Part shown: piece after piece, positions 11,430-23,959 of the stretch
How the letters are laid out: each line of letters begins with the position of its first letter
How positions within the stretch are numbered: the stretch's first letter is position 1
Origin: Candolleomyces eurysporus
Lineage: Eukaryota > Basidiomycota > Agaricomycetes > Agaricales > Psathyrellaceae
Length of the DNA stretch: 64,000 bases
Direction: 5' to 3'
Assembly (NCBI GenBank): GCA_027579435.1
Contig: JANBPK010001069.1
Span: 1-64,000, forward strand
Notes under the pieces: generated by a model
Told to the model about the DNA's origin: nothing
What the model saw: only the letters and a program-made list of their open reading frames with translations
The model's database searches: none
Program-made: the position numbers and the translations under genes

Positions 11430-13838
11430 TTAGACCCTCGCTTCGGGCAGAGCCTGGGGATATTTGACCGTGTTTCGCCATTCGACCTCTCCACCCGTTC
11501 CTCGCTCCACCCCGGGAATAAGTGCGGTCAGCAACGAGATGTTATCTGTTGCATCGAAGTTGTAGGTGTACATGAATCTGCCGATGACGAAGCAGGCGAG
11601 GAGCAGGCTAAGCGATGCTATGTTTATCAACGTCATCGGGATGAGGAGTCCTGCCTGAGTGGCGGCGTCTTCAATGTACCAACCCCTCACAGAGTAACTC
11701 ACTGACCCAGTGACGTTGCGAATGCACGTCGGTGGTGGATTAGAGCCAAGTGAGTAGATCAGTCGCGAGTACGTTGCCTGGACAACGGTAATGAGAGACT
11801 GAATATACAAGAACGTGAAAGACCTACCTCGTACTCCAGCATTCCCTCAATCATTTTCTCGAACAGGCCGAGGTACTCGGGGTGCCGTTCGTTCGTTGTT
11901 AGATTCAAGTTCTTGGCTCCCAATGAAAACACGGCCTCGGCAACAACATTGGCGGACCAGCTCTGACTCTCCCAGACAATGTTCCCTAACGCTATTAGCG
12001 CCCCTTCGATGTATCGATGAAAGGTCGTTGACTGGGGAGCATCACTGGTGATCGCCTGTGAGGTAAAGTATCGCGGCAACGACAGGTACTCTACGGAGTA
12101 GTGCTGAGCCCGTAATGGGGATATCTGGCATGTGATGTTGCCGATGGACGTTTCATAGTTCCCCCTGCCGCGGAGATAGAAGAAGTAGGTGGAGTCCTGA
12201 GAGCCAGGCTGAGGAGTCTGCTTGCACGCCCAAGGGCTCAAAGTGTTGAAGCGGTTCAGCGTAACGTAATCCAGAACACCTTCTAAGACGGGTTCCAGAC
12301 CTGCCCCTGGGTCACAGGTTCCATTGGAGCCGATGATTAAAGTTGTGTTGATGTTTTCAATCCTACGATACCCGATAGGACTCGTGGGGTCGTAAGAGCA
12401 GGTGACACGGCTCTCGAGTCCTTGTTGGTTGAGGGTGTAGTTATATGAAACCATTCGCCGACGGGTGGCATCGTCGACGAAAGGATTCGACCCGTTCACG
12501 AGGGTGTTAAAGGCCGGGATGCCGTTGGGACCAATGGGGAGAACACCTTTGGGAGAGCCAAGGAACCGAATCCCGCCTTTTCCCCCGAGTTGGTCCAAGG
12601 AACTTGTCTCGTTATTGATGCCGAGGACAGAGAGCATCTGTAAAGTGAATCGTTTGTATGAACGACCGATTGACGTCTGAGAAAGACTTACGTTTGTCCT
12701 GCCGGAGTCGAGCACGTCGAGTATCTGGTTCTCCCCGAGGCACTTTGTGAATTGCGTGCCTGCAAATCTCTAAGGCATTTCGCAAGTTCATCAGTGTCCG
12801 TCAACTGGCAAGTAGCAAACGCTGGCATACCATCCAGTCACACTTGTTCACAACCCTGTTCGCTTCCAACCACGTTAAACACCCGGGATCGGTGGAGGTG
12901 AAGTCCAACTCTGTTCCTCTGAGTTCCGCCGTCTTGTTAAACTGCCCAGGAGTGATCAAACCCGCTGTCCCCGACGGAACCAGCGCGAAAGCGCCCAAAG
13001 CGGCCAGTAGCAACGCCAGTATCGTCCACCGTCCCCTCCCGTTCTTCATCTGTCTCAACTGCCCAATTCCCCACACCATACTCATATGACGGAACGCCAG
13101 CAATGCTGTCACCCCAAAAACAGTCACTTCCTGGCGGATGCTCGCAGCAATCAGCTCCTGGCCAAGCCTAACGATCGTCTGACCGAAGAGGAATGTCGCA
13201 ATGAGGCGATTGATGGTTCCAATGAGGGTGACTACGATGGCCACTCGTTGCGGGTATTGATCGATGGTTTCTGCGAGTCGACCGTGCATCTGCAGCCCCT
13301 TCTTCGCTTCGATGACCCCAAAGAATACCCATGGCCACAGAATCATGAAAATTATGACGAGCAGAATGACCAAATCCTTCGCAATGCGCTGCCAGCGAGG
13401 CGTAACTTCTACGGGATTAGCAACGTCGTCGATCTTGGACTCCGACGATGAGATTTCGTCTGCGTTCCGGGGCTGGTGTCCATCCTGGGTCTTCTCGTCC
13501 GAATTGTGAGAGTCGTCTTCGATCTTGTGGTCGTCATCCTGGTTCTTCTCTGGGTCACCAGACGGGATTGGCGAGTTTACCACGGTCAAGGTGGTGCCTC
13601 GCTGTCCCAATGAGGGTCGACTACGACCNTGTTCAATGACTGGTTCACTGAGGGAGAGTTGAGGAACTGGGGTTGGCGGGGNATCCCGTGTCGTTCTGAG
13701 AGGGAGCGGCGGGCGTCGACATTCGTTTGGCGTAGATGTGGGTGGGGGTCGACTGGGAGAAAGGAAAAGAACGAGTGGAGCTTGATAGCATCGTTTCATC
13801 GGTTCAGCGAGTATATTGGGGAAACTTGGATTCGGCAC
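11430..13838 (-). CDS. Multicopy ectodomain membrane protein, copy 3
   Basis: Exons 13838-12831, 12769-12692, 12637-11828 and 11777-11430 give up to about 747 residues, with no frameshift in the ectodomain. The start is the least certain part. The first 140 or so residues, before the WPWVFFGVIEAKKG span, are much longer than in the paralogues (about 45-100) and include two n bases, so translation may begin further in. The tail is acidic and hydrophilic (D/E/K-rich around residues 95-130). Landmarks are ALLAFRHMSMVWGIGQ, VPSGTAGLITPGQFNKT, CLGENQILDVLDSGRTN, GVLPIGPNGIPAF, YNYTLNQQGLE, WACKQTPQPGSQDSTYFF, GNITCQISPLRA, GNIVWESQSWSANVVAEAVF and YSVRGWYIED. The predicted topology is three spans, a large exposed domain and one span. 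Confidence 0.8.
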
Positions 13839-15645
13839 CTATGAATAGCCCAGGATAAGGGGGCACAAGGAGTAGTCCCGCTCGGCCGGCACGGCGGTTG
13901 GCTCACCAAAAGAGAAGTCAATGAAAACGAGCACGCTTTCTCGTGTCAGGAGATGGGCGTCTCCAAAGCTATGGGTCATCCAAAAGTATCTAAATTGCGT
14001 GGTCAATGCGAATGAATAGATCGACAGACTCGGAGCTCTGTTCTTTCGGTCGAATCGGGGGATCCTAGTGACTAGACAGATGAGTACTGAACCTTTGACG
14101 CACAAACTGACCTGGAATAGGAAGCCGATCTCCACACCATACACGAGGACAGAGTTTCATCACTTACTGACAAACCGAGTGTAATAGTCGGGGTCTGTTA
14201 GCATGTAAACGACAGCATTGGCGCTAAAAAGCGATACTCACTCTGCCCGAGACGACTGACTTTGTCCGTCAGCCGTTGGTCCTCTCCAGGAGCTGAGAAA
14301 ACAAGGAAAATGAAGCAGGGCCCATTTTGTTGTGCTAGGCCATTGAGGCCTAACAGTGACACACATAGACAAGCTCAGGAACCCCGCATAGTGCGGCCGA
14401 ACGGCTCAGCTTTTCGACTCGTCGCTCGTGCTCAGGCCCATAACGTAGTCCGTCGGTTCTGCATGCGCTGGTAAAGCTCAATCTTCTGTAGCTTCGGCCG
14501 AGCGTGTACCACGATCCAGGAATACACGGGTATCGTGCCCCAGTCAATTTCCCTTCTGGATAGGCGACTCTCACTGAACCCCCTCGTGTCTTCCCGATCG
14601 GCTCCATCGCCTGGCTCAGCTGGAGTTGCAAACCCTGCATCAAGTCTGGACCGCTCCTTGGCGGATCCCGTAATACCTGTATTTAGCAGACTGGTTCTAG
14701 AATTCGTTGGGCGCTTAACTCTGCCGATTTATTTGTATAATTCTGGATGACTTGGCATATCTTCGATCGTAAATGGCATGCAATATGGCGGGAAGCGACC
14801 ACTCCGCCGAAACCGCATATTGGCTGGCAAGCATCTGCTGCGGTCATTCCTATATCACTCTTATAATTAGCTTGGTCTCCGCGCGAGGTCCGTGGCTCAG
14901 CATGGATGTTCGCCAATCTGCCAATCTTTGAATGGAAGCTAGCGGGGAAGCTCAGTATTAATCAACTGACTGTATATGAAGTTATCAGGATGAATGTCAG
15001 CGCTCAACGGCAATCCCCAAAACGTGGACCTTTGGTACTATAGAAGCCTCTCAGCTGATCGACCCGCTCCTACTTGTCAGGGGCGACGAAGGGCGCGTGT
15101 TTCCCATGACGCAGCCTGCACCCCAGATCGCAAGCATCAAACACAAGCCTTGACTGGGGTTGATAGGTAGACTGTAACGGCATAATCAGGAGTCCTGTGT
15201 ATCTAATCTGATCACCTAAGTTCAATGTCAGTCGATACTCCGACGATTCTGGCCCTTCGGTTGTCCTCTGCAATCCCAGTAACAATCTAACTAAATTCCT
15301 GGGTAGAGTGATACAATTCGCTTTCTGCCTACGCATTCTCTGCATGATCTTGCGCAACTCAATAATTCGAGGGCACATGCTGGCCCGCCTCCCGCTCAAA
15401 TGGGTCTGACCCCGAGTTTTGAATTGAAATATCTGACGTTGGCATTTGACAGGAACGATATCTACGCGAAACTAGAAGGAAAGGATAGAGTTCCGTCACG
15501 CCCCTGCAGCGTTATGAAAGCCTCGTTGCATCGTTTTTCTCGAGCGCCGACTATTCGGCCTTTTCTGGCACCTGGAATTCGGGCCTTTGGGCGCATGCTG
15601 CAGCGGAGACCTATATCCCCAAAGAAATTGGGCGCTTGTGTGCCC
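13839..15645. other. Intergenic region between copy 3 and the GH5-like gene
   Basis: About 1.8 kb between a minus-strand and a plus-strand gene that start back to back, so it should hold both promoters. An open frame on the minus strand at 13839-14144 has hydrophobic segments but no recognisable family. I see no convincing RNA gene or transposon. Confidence 0.45.
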
Positions 15646-15654
15646 TATTATAAG
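15646..15654 (+). promoter_or_regulatory. Possible TATA element of the GH5-like gene
   Basis: TATTATAAG lies 58 bases upstream of the ATG at 15713. Position and sequence fit a TATA box; no other promoter element is evident. Confidence 0.35.
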
Positions 15655-15712
15655 CCCTTTGCAATCTACCTGGAAGAATAGGCTTGTTCGTTCCCCAAAG
15701 ACGAACTCCAAG

Positions 15713-17800
15713 ATGTTCATCCGCCTCCAAATCTGTCTGGCTCTCGCTGTTCATGTTTTACTCGCTGCTGGAAGCCAACTGTTCCAGCGCGACAATGCCA
15801 CAGCTTCTGCCTTCGTGACGGCTGGCAACGGAATTTTCCAACTCAATGGAAAGTAAGTCTCCTTCATCCTTCGCCCCCCCAATCTTAGATGCCTACAGAG
15901 CTCAATCAACCTCGCTAGATACTTCCGTTTCTACGGTACTAATGCGTACTGGGCTCATATGACGACCGACTACGACCTTGATATGACCTTCCATGACATC
16001 GCAACTATAGGGTTCAAGGTCGTTAGGACCTGGGCCTTCAACGATGTCTGTGACAAGCCTCAATCAGGACCTTACTTCCAGGTGTGCTAACACGACTCGT
16101 GATTACTCTCTACATGGCTCACGACGACTTCAGATCCTGAAGGGTGGAAAGGCTACGATCAACGAAGGAGCTGATGGCCTCCAACGACTCGATAAGCTGG
16201 TTGCTGCCGCGGACAAGTACGGTATCAAGCTCATCCTCACCTTGACGAACAACTGGAACCCTGAGCGACAAATGCCTTCTGTCGCTTGGAACCGTCGCGA
16301 ATTCTCCAAGGAGCTCCCCAGAGGCTACCTCCAGAACGACTACGGTATGTGCCTGTCCTTAAACGTAANGTGACGATTATTGATGATCAACTGCGAAACC
16401 GGTCATAGGCGGAATTGATGCGTACGTCCGAAACTTCCATCCTGGAGGAACCCATGATCTCTTCTATACCGATCGCACCATCATCGAGGCCTTCAAGAAC
16501 TACGTCAAGGCTGTCGTTACTCGTTACTCCCAACACCCAGCGGTCATGGCCTGGGAGCTAGGGAATGACCTTCGCTGCTCTTCCACTTTGAAAGCGTCGA
16601 ACAACTGCAACCCCCAGACCATTACCCGGTGGGCAGCTGAGATCTGTGAGTCATAACCGATCGTCCTTCCACGAAATGTATTCACAATCTGGGCGTGATT
16701 CACAGCCAAGTACATCAAGGAGCTCGATCACAAGCATCTTGTCACTGCAGGGTATGCTCCACTACACGCTCCGTGCACACCTTGCTCACAGCGGAAACAG
16801 TGATAGCGGTTTCTATTGCCTTGAATGCCCCAAGCTGTTTGCGAAGACCTCGACCCCCAAGCGCCCTGCACTGGAGGGACCCTCATTCGACGGATCTTAC
16901 GGAATTGACACTGAGGACCTTGTTTCCATTCCGTCTATCGATTTCGGTTCTTTGTACGTTATGACTTTACCTGCAGGTCTACACGAGGCGCCTAATTCTT
17001 ACCCATTAGGCAAATCTCACCTGAGCAGATCCAACTGTTCCCAGTCCTTAAGAAGGTGAAACCCGCGACCCAGGCTATTGGAGACGGAGGCAAATGGATC
17101 GAGGTACATTCACAAACGTCGATTCTGTAAGCCATCGTCCATCGACGAGACCTTTCCGCTCTCTCAACCTCTATTTTCAGCCTCAAGAAGCCAGAGGCGT
17201 TGCTCAGCTCCGGTATCGTCCCCAAGACGAACTGGAAGTACTTCGTTCCCAATGATCAGTCCACCTTCCAACCTGACGGCGTGCCCTGCCGTAAGTAATG
17301 CTTCGGTTGTATTGCTAAGCTATCTTGCTGATGGTTCCTTCGCGTTCCAGACGGTGTGGAGAGGTTCCAAGTAGAGTACTCTATCACGTACTGGGCCTCA
17401 GGTGCGAGATTTGCGCCCCTCATTTTTCTTCCAGCGCTGATCAACTTCCATCCAACCTTCATAGCCGCGATCAACGGGAACGTTGATGGTGTTCTCCAGG
17501 CGAACGTGAGTTCTCGATGTTCCTCTAATCCTTCTTCGCTTACTCACCCTCTTCGAAGTGGCTCCAAACTGGACTTACGAGTCACGGAACCACGAATCCT
17601 ATCTGGGACAGGCGAGCCAAGAGACAGTCGGCCCCACTTGGAAATTCGCCGAACAACGGCTATCCCAGCGATCCACGGTAAGCCTTTCACCTTTGCCCTT
17701 ATCGCGAGTTTCATTGGTGCTCATGTCTTTTTGCAGCTACGAAGGAGCTGCCACCGGGCAAACTGCCGAGCAATTCGCTAGCAGTGCCCCTCCCGTATAA
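15713..17800 (+). CDS. Secreted GH5 mannanase-like protein with altered catalytic residues
   Basis: Twelve exons join into one open frame of about 483 residues: 15713-15852, 15919-16081, 16134-16344, 16409-16645, 16706-16751, 16801-16953, 17010-17126, 17181-17290, 17351-17401, 17465-17505, 17559-17677 and 17737-17800. A signal peptide spans about residues 1-21. The fold signature of GH5 endo-beta-1,4-mannanases is clear: [51 protein letters not shown] and [12 protein letters not shown]. The acid/base Glu of the usual G-N-E-P-R is Asp here (GNDLR). The nucleophile region, normally E-E-F/Y-G, reads LLSSGIV, and the usual H-x-Y-P strand reads LQISP. The ends of the protein are complete and every intron is GT-AG, so this is not simple decay. 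It may be a binding or otherwise non-mannanase relative. A divergent clade in other Agaricomycetes with similar changes is possible from memory but not checked. One n (16370) lies in an intron. Confidence 0.82.
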
Positions 17801-18528
17801 TCCTCCCACCCGTGGATGTGATTTACGACCACATCGGGGTCCTTCCTTTCATTTTCCTATCTCTACCTTGAACCTTTTGCGAGACCATTTACTGTACATC
17901 ATAGACCTCAATACGCGAGGCATCCCTCCCAGACTCTTTCTCGAACCCTGACGCTTTGAACGATCTTGCTTTCCTCTTCATGACTGACGATTTACGGACT
18001 ACAATTGTACTTTCTTTTCTCAGACATTTTACGATAAAATTCAATGTGTATTGGCTATATCAGATGCGTGACTTTCAAATTTGTCCTCATTGAATAGCTA
18101 TTCAATGCATTTGCCTTGGGATTCTTTCTTACGTGACGCGTTCCTGGCGCTGGGACGAAAGCGCCTTTCATGCTCTCCTTTTGAAGCTTCATTTGTCGGG
18201 TTTCAGTTCTCTCCGGGCTGTGCAAGATATGACTATTAGAAGACGCCCACCCGCATTTATCTGGATCCCGAATCTTCATTTCGTCTCAAGATCCCGCATC
18301 TCCCGCACTTTGTCAGGCGTATGATAAATTGAATCAAAAGAAATTTATCGTCACTAACACTACTACACGGAGGTCGTGGTACTCGTCAAATAAAACCTAA
18401 ACGCAAGGACGTTGCTATTATACATACATTCGCCGTTGTGGCTAATCAGACGAAGATTGTTCATAGACGAAGACAACGAATGTGAAGGGGGGNAAAGTAC
18501 AGTAACAGGAGAGATAAGAATCGAATCC
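17801..18528. other. Convergent intergenic region
   Basis: The GH5-like gene (plus) and membrane copy 4 (minus) end towards each other here. The part from about 18400 resembles the 3' flank of copy 5 at about 27890-28015. No gene is seen. Confidence 0.55.
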
Positions 18529-20632
18529 TTAAGCTCGAGCAGGTTCTATTTCGTAATGCACCTTGTTGTCGAATTCAATCCTCCCATCCCTCCTTCGCCT
18601 CACATTAACCACTAAGGCTGTCAACAAAGACATACTATCTGTCGCATCAAAGTCGTAGGTATACCTAAATTGCCCCATGATGAAACAGGTGAAGAGAAGG
18701 ATCAGGGAAGTCAGGTTCATAACAAGCATAGGAATGAGTAGTCCCGCCTGAACTCCGGAGTCGTCGATAAACCAACCTCTCACTGAGTAGCTCACCGAGC
18801 CAGTGACTGTGCGAAGGCACGTCGTTGGAGGATTGGCACCCAGTGAATAGACCAATCGGGAGTACGTTCCCTGATGACGATGATCAGCCCTCGAATCCAC
18901 GCTACAAACGTGAGAAGCTCACCTCGTACTCCAGAGCTCCCTGGATCATCGTTTCGAATAACTTGATGTGTGTCGGACTCGGCCCATACGATGATACGTT
19001 GAGATTCTTGGTTCCCATCGAAAACACGGCCTCCGCGACGAGGTTGGATGCCCAGTTTTGTCCTTCCCAAATGAGATTTCCGAGCCCAATTAACCCCCCC
19101 ATCGATGAACGGGGCAAATGTCCTTCGTTGTGAAGCCTCTCCCAGGCTGTTCTTCGCCTGGGAGGCAAAGTATCTGGGCTCGGAATGATACACCACCTCG
19201 AAATCTCGAGCGCGCATCGGCGACACGCGACAGGTAATATTCCCAAGAGTTCTCTCATACTGCTGCCTACCCCTGAGGTAAACGAAGTATGTGGGATCGA
19301 TAGAACCTTGGGAAGGTGGTTGCTTGCACGCCCAGTACGTCAACGTGTTGTTGACGTTCAGCGTACGATAATGGTCAACGACGTTTATCAAAACGTCCTC
19401 CAGTCCAGCGGCGGGATCGCAGGTACCGTTTGAAGCGATAACTCTTCTCGAAGGGTCGGATTCGAGCGGGTAATATCTGATCGGACTCGTGGAATCGTTG
19501 TAGCAACTAACGTTGATCTCGAGTCCTTGTTGGTCCAGAGTGTAGTTGTAGGAGACGATTCCCCTTCGGACGGCGGGATCTATCAAGGGATTTGCCTGGG
19601 TCTGGAGTGAATCAAAAGCTGGGACGCCATCGGGACCGATTGGGAGAACCCCCTTCGCAGTACCAAGGAACCGAATGCCACCTTCAACGCCAAGTTGGCT
19701 CAGCGAACTCGTCTCGTTGGTGATCCCGAGGCTTTCAATCATCTGCACGCATGACTGGTAAATAAGAGGTACCGCAATGAATTACAGTGAAGCTCACCTT
19801 TGCCCTGCCAGAATCGAGCACATCGAGTATTAGATTCTCCCCGAGACATGTCGTGAAATGGGTGCTCTGAAAGGTCTAAAAAATGCCCAAATTATGAGCG
19901 CTCCCCAACCCAACTAGTAGGCTCGTACTGCACCTTGTAGTCGCACGTGTTCGTCACTGACACTTGGTTTTGGCCCAGCCAGGTCAAGCACTCGGAGTCG
20001 CCCGAAGTAAAGTCTAGCTCCGTCCCCCTCAGGTCGGCCGTCTTATTGAACTCTCCAGGCGTTATTAAACTTGCAGTACCCGACGGTATCAGTGCAAGGG
20101 CGCCCAAGGATAGAACTAGCATGAGAACTACTAACAACCTCCACTTTCCCTTGATCAGCTGTCCCCATTGCCTCACCCCCCATACCATGGTCATATGGCG
20201 AAACGCCAGGAGGGCCGATACGCCGAACACGGTCACTTCTGGCTGCGAGTTCTTCGCAGAGTTCTTCGCGATCAGCTCCTGACCGAGCCTCACGACGGCC
20301 TTCCCAAAGAGGAGGGTCGCAATGATGCGATTGATGGTGCCGATGAACGTGACGATAGCACCGACCCGCTTAGGGTGTCGGGCAACGTTTTCGGATAGTT
20401 GGTTGGTCATCTGAATTCCGTGCTTCGCCTTGACTACCCCAAAGAATACCCATGGCCATAGAATCATGAAAAGGATGATAACCAGGAGGAATATATCACT
20501 GGCGAGGCGTTGCGAGCGAGTCGGTGGTTTGGTTAGGGTTTCGCTGGTAGCCTGGGTGTCCAATGGCAGTTGATGGTTATGGTTTTGGTCGTGGGGTTTA
20601 TCATCGAATTCATGGGGTTGGGAGGACTCCAT
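18529..20632 (-). CDS. Multicopy ectodomain membrane protein, copy 4
   Basis: Exons 20632-19934, 19875-19798, 19742-18923 and 18870-18529 give about 645 residues if one base is dropped from a seven-C run near 19100. Copy 5 has six C at the same point, and removing one restores IDGGLIGLGNLIWEGQNW. A base-call error is more likely than a real break, but a true frameshift cannot be excluded. Landmarks are WPWVFFGVVKAKHGIQM, ALLAFRHMTMVWGVRQW, IPSGTASLITPGEFNKT, CLGENLILDVLDSGRAK, GVLPIGPDGVPAF, YNYTLDQQGLEINVSC, YWACKQPPSQGSIDPTYF, GNITCRVSPMRA and YSVRGWFIDDSGVQAG. It is the closest relative of copy 5: the first 40 residues are nearly identical and their 5' flanks also align. Together they form part of a larger duplicated block. 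Confidence 0.75.
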
Positions 20633-21636
20633 GCCGCGAGATGGAGCGGAGGAAAAGGTACGTTATAGAGCTGAGGATTGAGATGGCAAGAAGGAAAGGA
20701 CAGCATACTTACTAAACGACCAAGTTATGGCCAGATTGTTCGGATGGCAGGGAAATGAAGCCCGAAATGGACCTTATCAGATGGCGTTCACGGACAAGAC
20801 TTAGGGACCAATGTAATGGGGCGCACGGGCGTCTAAGTTACCTCGAGGTTAGGCCGGAATTGCCGACTGCCTCGAGGATGAAAGGTCCTTTCCGCCGTGA
20901 CTTTTCCGTCCAAAGCGCTGACCACCGACAGGTCATGCTTCAAGGATTCTTTCGTTCTAGTCCATCTTTTTAGCGGTACATATCGATGGAACATGTTCCA
21001 GAATCTAACCCGACAGGTGACCCCATGCCTTATTGAAAACGTGGTCAGTTGGGTACACGAGGAATGTGCCAAGTTATAGTATGTATTGGTGGCGTATCAC
21101 GAAATTCAGTATCAGGCTTGACACAGTACTTGGATCTCATTTCGGCACCTAGAGGCTCCGTGGCACCGCCGCGCGGTGCCCCATCCCTGCCAGGGTACCC
21201 GGGACGCAAATGATTCTGTACAAATGATTCTACTGGGTGACTGTCAGGACAGTCGACATTGTGCTTGTATCATGCTACTTTGACCGATTGAGATCGTCTC
21301 GATATCGTTATACTTACTCCCTATAGGCTTTCGAGTTATGTACTCGATAGGGTTTGCATTTGTCTATTTATGTCTGTCTACAAACGTGTCCGTTATAACC
21401 GGGGAGAGCGCGATCTATGTTCTGGCCTTTTCTGATTTCTCCTTTCGGATGTTGAGTCGAGTGTGACTGCGGAAGTTGACGCCTGAGGCTCCTGAAGGCT
21501 AGAAGCCGGCCTTACTCTCATTCTCCTTGTCATTTTACCGGATTGAGGGCCTTGAAGAGCTGAAAGTGGACTTGGAAGACTGCTTGAGTTATGAAAAGAG
21601 CTGTGTAGCCCAACGGGTTCGTGATTGGGGCGACGA
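20633..21636. other. Spacer between membrane copy 4 and DUF6533 gene A
   Basis: No gene. It aligns by eye with 30100-31040, the same spacer in the second block, and its part next to the DUF6533 gene also resembles 48340-48640. It should contain the copy 4 promoter. Confidence 0.65.
20987..21000. promoter_or_regulatory. Perfect 14-base palindrome upstream of copy 4
   Basis: TGGAACATGTTCCA is a perfect inverted repeat about 355 bases upstream of the copy 4 start. The same palindrome stands at 30462-30475, about 365 bases upstream of copy 5. It may be a dyad transcription-factor site; no factor can be named. Confidence 0.35.
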
Positions 21637-23114
21637 TCATTGAACTTTGTAAATGACGTTGACGCACCTTGGGCCCTCGGAAGGATCGTCATTATCCAAA
21701 GTCCTTACTTGATCCGTGTCGCTCTCCGTCAGTTCAATTGGATCTAGTGGTTCTCCTGAGTATGGCTTGGGCCCTATATCTCTCCCCAGTTCGCGAATGG
21801 CACGGAATCGGTTCGAACTGGGGTTGTCCGAGTCCTTTGTCCCGACAGTGGCAGAGAAATGGACTGTGGGTAACGTGTTTTGGGAATCGATATGGAGCCT
21901 ACGTCGCTCCCATTTTCTGAGTTGGATAATAAATCTAGCCGTCAGGAATCCAGAGAGGCTTCACAGGTCAACCAAGTTAGATACAGATCCAACACGACCG
22001 AACATGGTGGGTGGAAACATACGGGAGCTTCAAACTGTTCGCCAGTCTCGAAAAAATTCTATTGACCGACTGAAGCACCGACATGAGTGGCGACCACAAT
22101 ACGGCCCAATTCAAACGACTCACAAAGTTCAGTGCTAGAGTTAATACCGACAAGGCGAAAACTGCACTGGGGGGGTCGTCAGACGAGGTCGCTCAGTTAT
22201 GAGATGAAAATTGAGGCTGACGAGATGTAAATGAGCCCTGTATAATGGATTAGACGGACTCTGTACAGCGAAATGATGCGTACCCTGGGAGAAGATGATA
22301 TAGTGGAGAGAGACTTTGGGATCGTCCCAGAACTTGACATCTTCTCGTACGGTTCTCCACGCACGAAAGGCAGCGAGAAGAAATGCTGTGACTTCGTAGA
22401 ACAGCATCAGCGCAGAAATTGCTCCTCGAACTGAAACCAGAGGTTGAGAGATGAGAAACGGCTTGAGCTTGAAGACTCACTCCTATTACCAATTGTACGG
22501 CACCTCATCAGAGAGGAAGATGAGCAACAGGCAGATTGGTTCGTACCATTGAAGAGGTACGGGACCGTGGCATCGGTTGAAGGGAGCTCTGACTATGAGC
22601 AGAACTATAACCCCCACTCCTAGAACCCCGAGGAAACCGGAGACGACCTTGCTCTGTTTGTAGATGGCCGAAGTTCGAAGACCCCAGACGGCTTCATTGC
22701 CTTGTTGAATTACGAAGCCAAGGTGAAAACGGATAGGCGCACCTATGATCCCAGTATGCCCCAAGATACTCATCACTCCTGATATCATATACCCAACATT
22801 GCACCTGTGCTCCAGTCAAAGTTCAAACGAGAATGACGAGTAAAGAGGGAGGAAGTGTCACCAACTTGGAGTTTTGATCAGATACCGACCCACGGTGACA
22901 AGGGAATGGGAAAATTCACACTCACCTTCGTAGGACTCACTCCTGGTTGAATTGACGCGAAATACAACACATTCGCCACGAGCGAGTAACGGCAGAAAAC
23001 ATAGAACAAAGTTGTCAGTTTCCATGGGTGGCGCCAAATGTATTCAATTTCGTCGATGATCGTCAAAGCATAGTCGAAGTATAGAACAGCTGCGACGTTG
23101 CGGGGTTCGGTCAT
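21637..23114 (-). CDS. DUF6533 seven-span-type membrane protein, copy A
   Basis: The N-terminal exon carries the DUF6533 signature: YFDYALTIIDEIEYIW, then HPWKLTTLFYVFCRYSLVAN. Later exons give a membrane segment with AVWGLRTSAIY (about 22660-22690), IVRAPFN, and then FYEVTAFLLAAFRAWR (about 22380). The C-terminal exon begins around ARFIIQLRKWERRR (about 21930) and ends with a TGA at 21639-21637. These proteins are widespread in Agaricomycetes and resemble multi-span receptors; their function is unknown. In copy C a short first exon starts with ATG at 50171; here the aligned codon is ACG, so I use the ATG at 23114. The phase between the first two conserved exons is not fully resolved in either copy. 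Confidence 0.7.
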
Positions 23115-23959
23115 TGGTCGGCATTGGTTGCGTTGATTTTGCCAGTACTTACTAAGGCTGGAGACCTGGACACTCGTGTTTAATCTGCGTTGGATTCCAA
23201 GGTATTCAATATAAACACTCGTCTAACACAAATTGTGCTTACCTCTTGAATAACGCCTTTTCAATAAGTTTTTTCTGCAGCTCATCTGACGACATCGAGA
23301 GGGCGTGTGGGGAGGGTGGGATAGAAACAAGGACTGAGAAAGGCTCCGATTACTTCAGACATCCGCTCTATAACTCCCCAGCAATCCATTTCCGGTGCGA
23401 ATAAACGGAATTCGAAGCCGTCTAATTCCAACAACAGATCATCAAGTGGGGAAAGGGCTGTGATGGAAAGAGAGCGGCCGGTTTCATAGCTCGTGGTATG
23501 CAATTGAATCATCGGCTTCTCATGACGTCTATGCCCTCATATTTGGCATATTTCTCCGTCTTAATGGACGTGGATCAGGAACGAGGCCTCACCTCACCCA
23601 CCAAGTAGAGGAATTTTGCCGTTTCAGATAGTGCATTGGGTGGCGGCACAGGGTAAAAGGTACCAGTGAAAAGATGGATTAATGATAAGTATCTCGCCAA
23701 AGGTGCGCGTCCTCTGTTGTGTGTGACACATCGAGACCTTTTATCACCCAGGCGCTCATGATAAGCATCAAAGCACAAGGCAAAGCCGCTCCAGCCAGCC
23801 TTTGCGATCACCGGAGAGGGCAGAGGGGAGAGCGAGAGTGCGGGAGAGCGGGAAATTGTTTTATACCCTTACGAAATCAACCAACTTGACGCCACCGAGA
23901 TTGCCGAGAGTAGACGGCTGAGTATTCGAATTGGGGACATTGAACTTGATTTCCACTCC
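23115..23959. other. Region between DUF6533 copy A and the F-box relic
   Basis: About 0.85 kb of upstream sequence of the DUF6533 gene. It resembles 50180-50960, the same position in the third block. No separate gene is seen. Confidence 0.55.

Noticed and set aside
18529..20632. Copy 4 as a pseudogene
   Set aside because: Its only defect is one extra base in a C run; everything else is open and matches copy 5.
21637..23114. Calling the DUF6533 proteins GPCRs
   Set aside because: They are multi-span and receptor-like, but I see no motif that ties them to a GPCR class.
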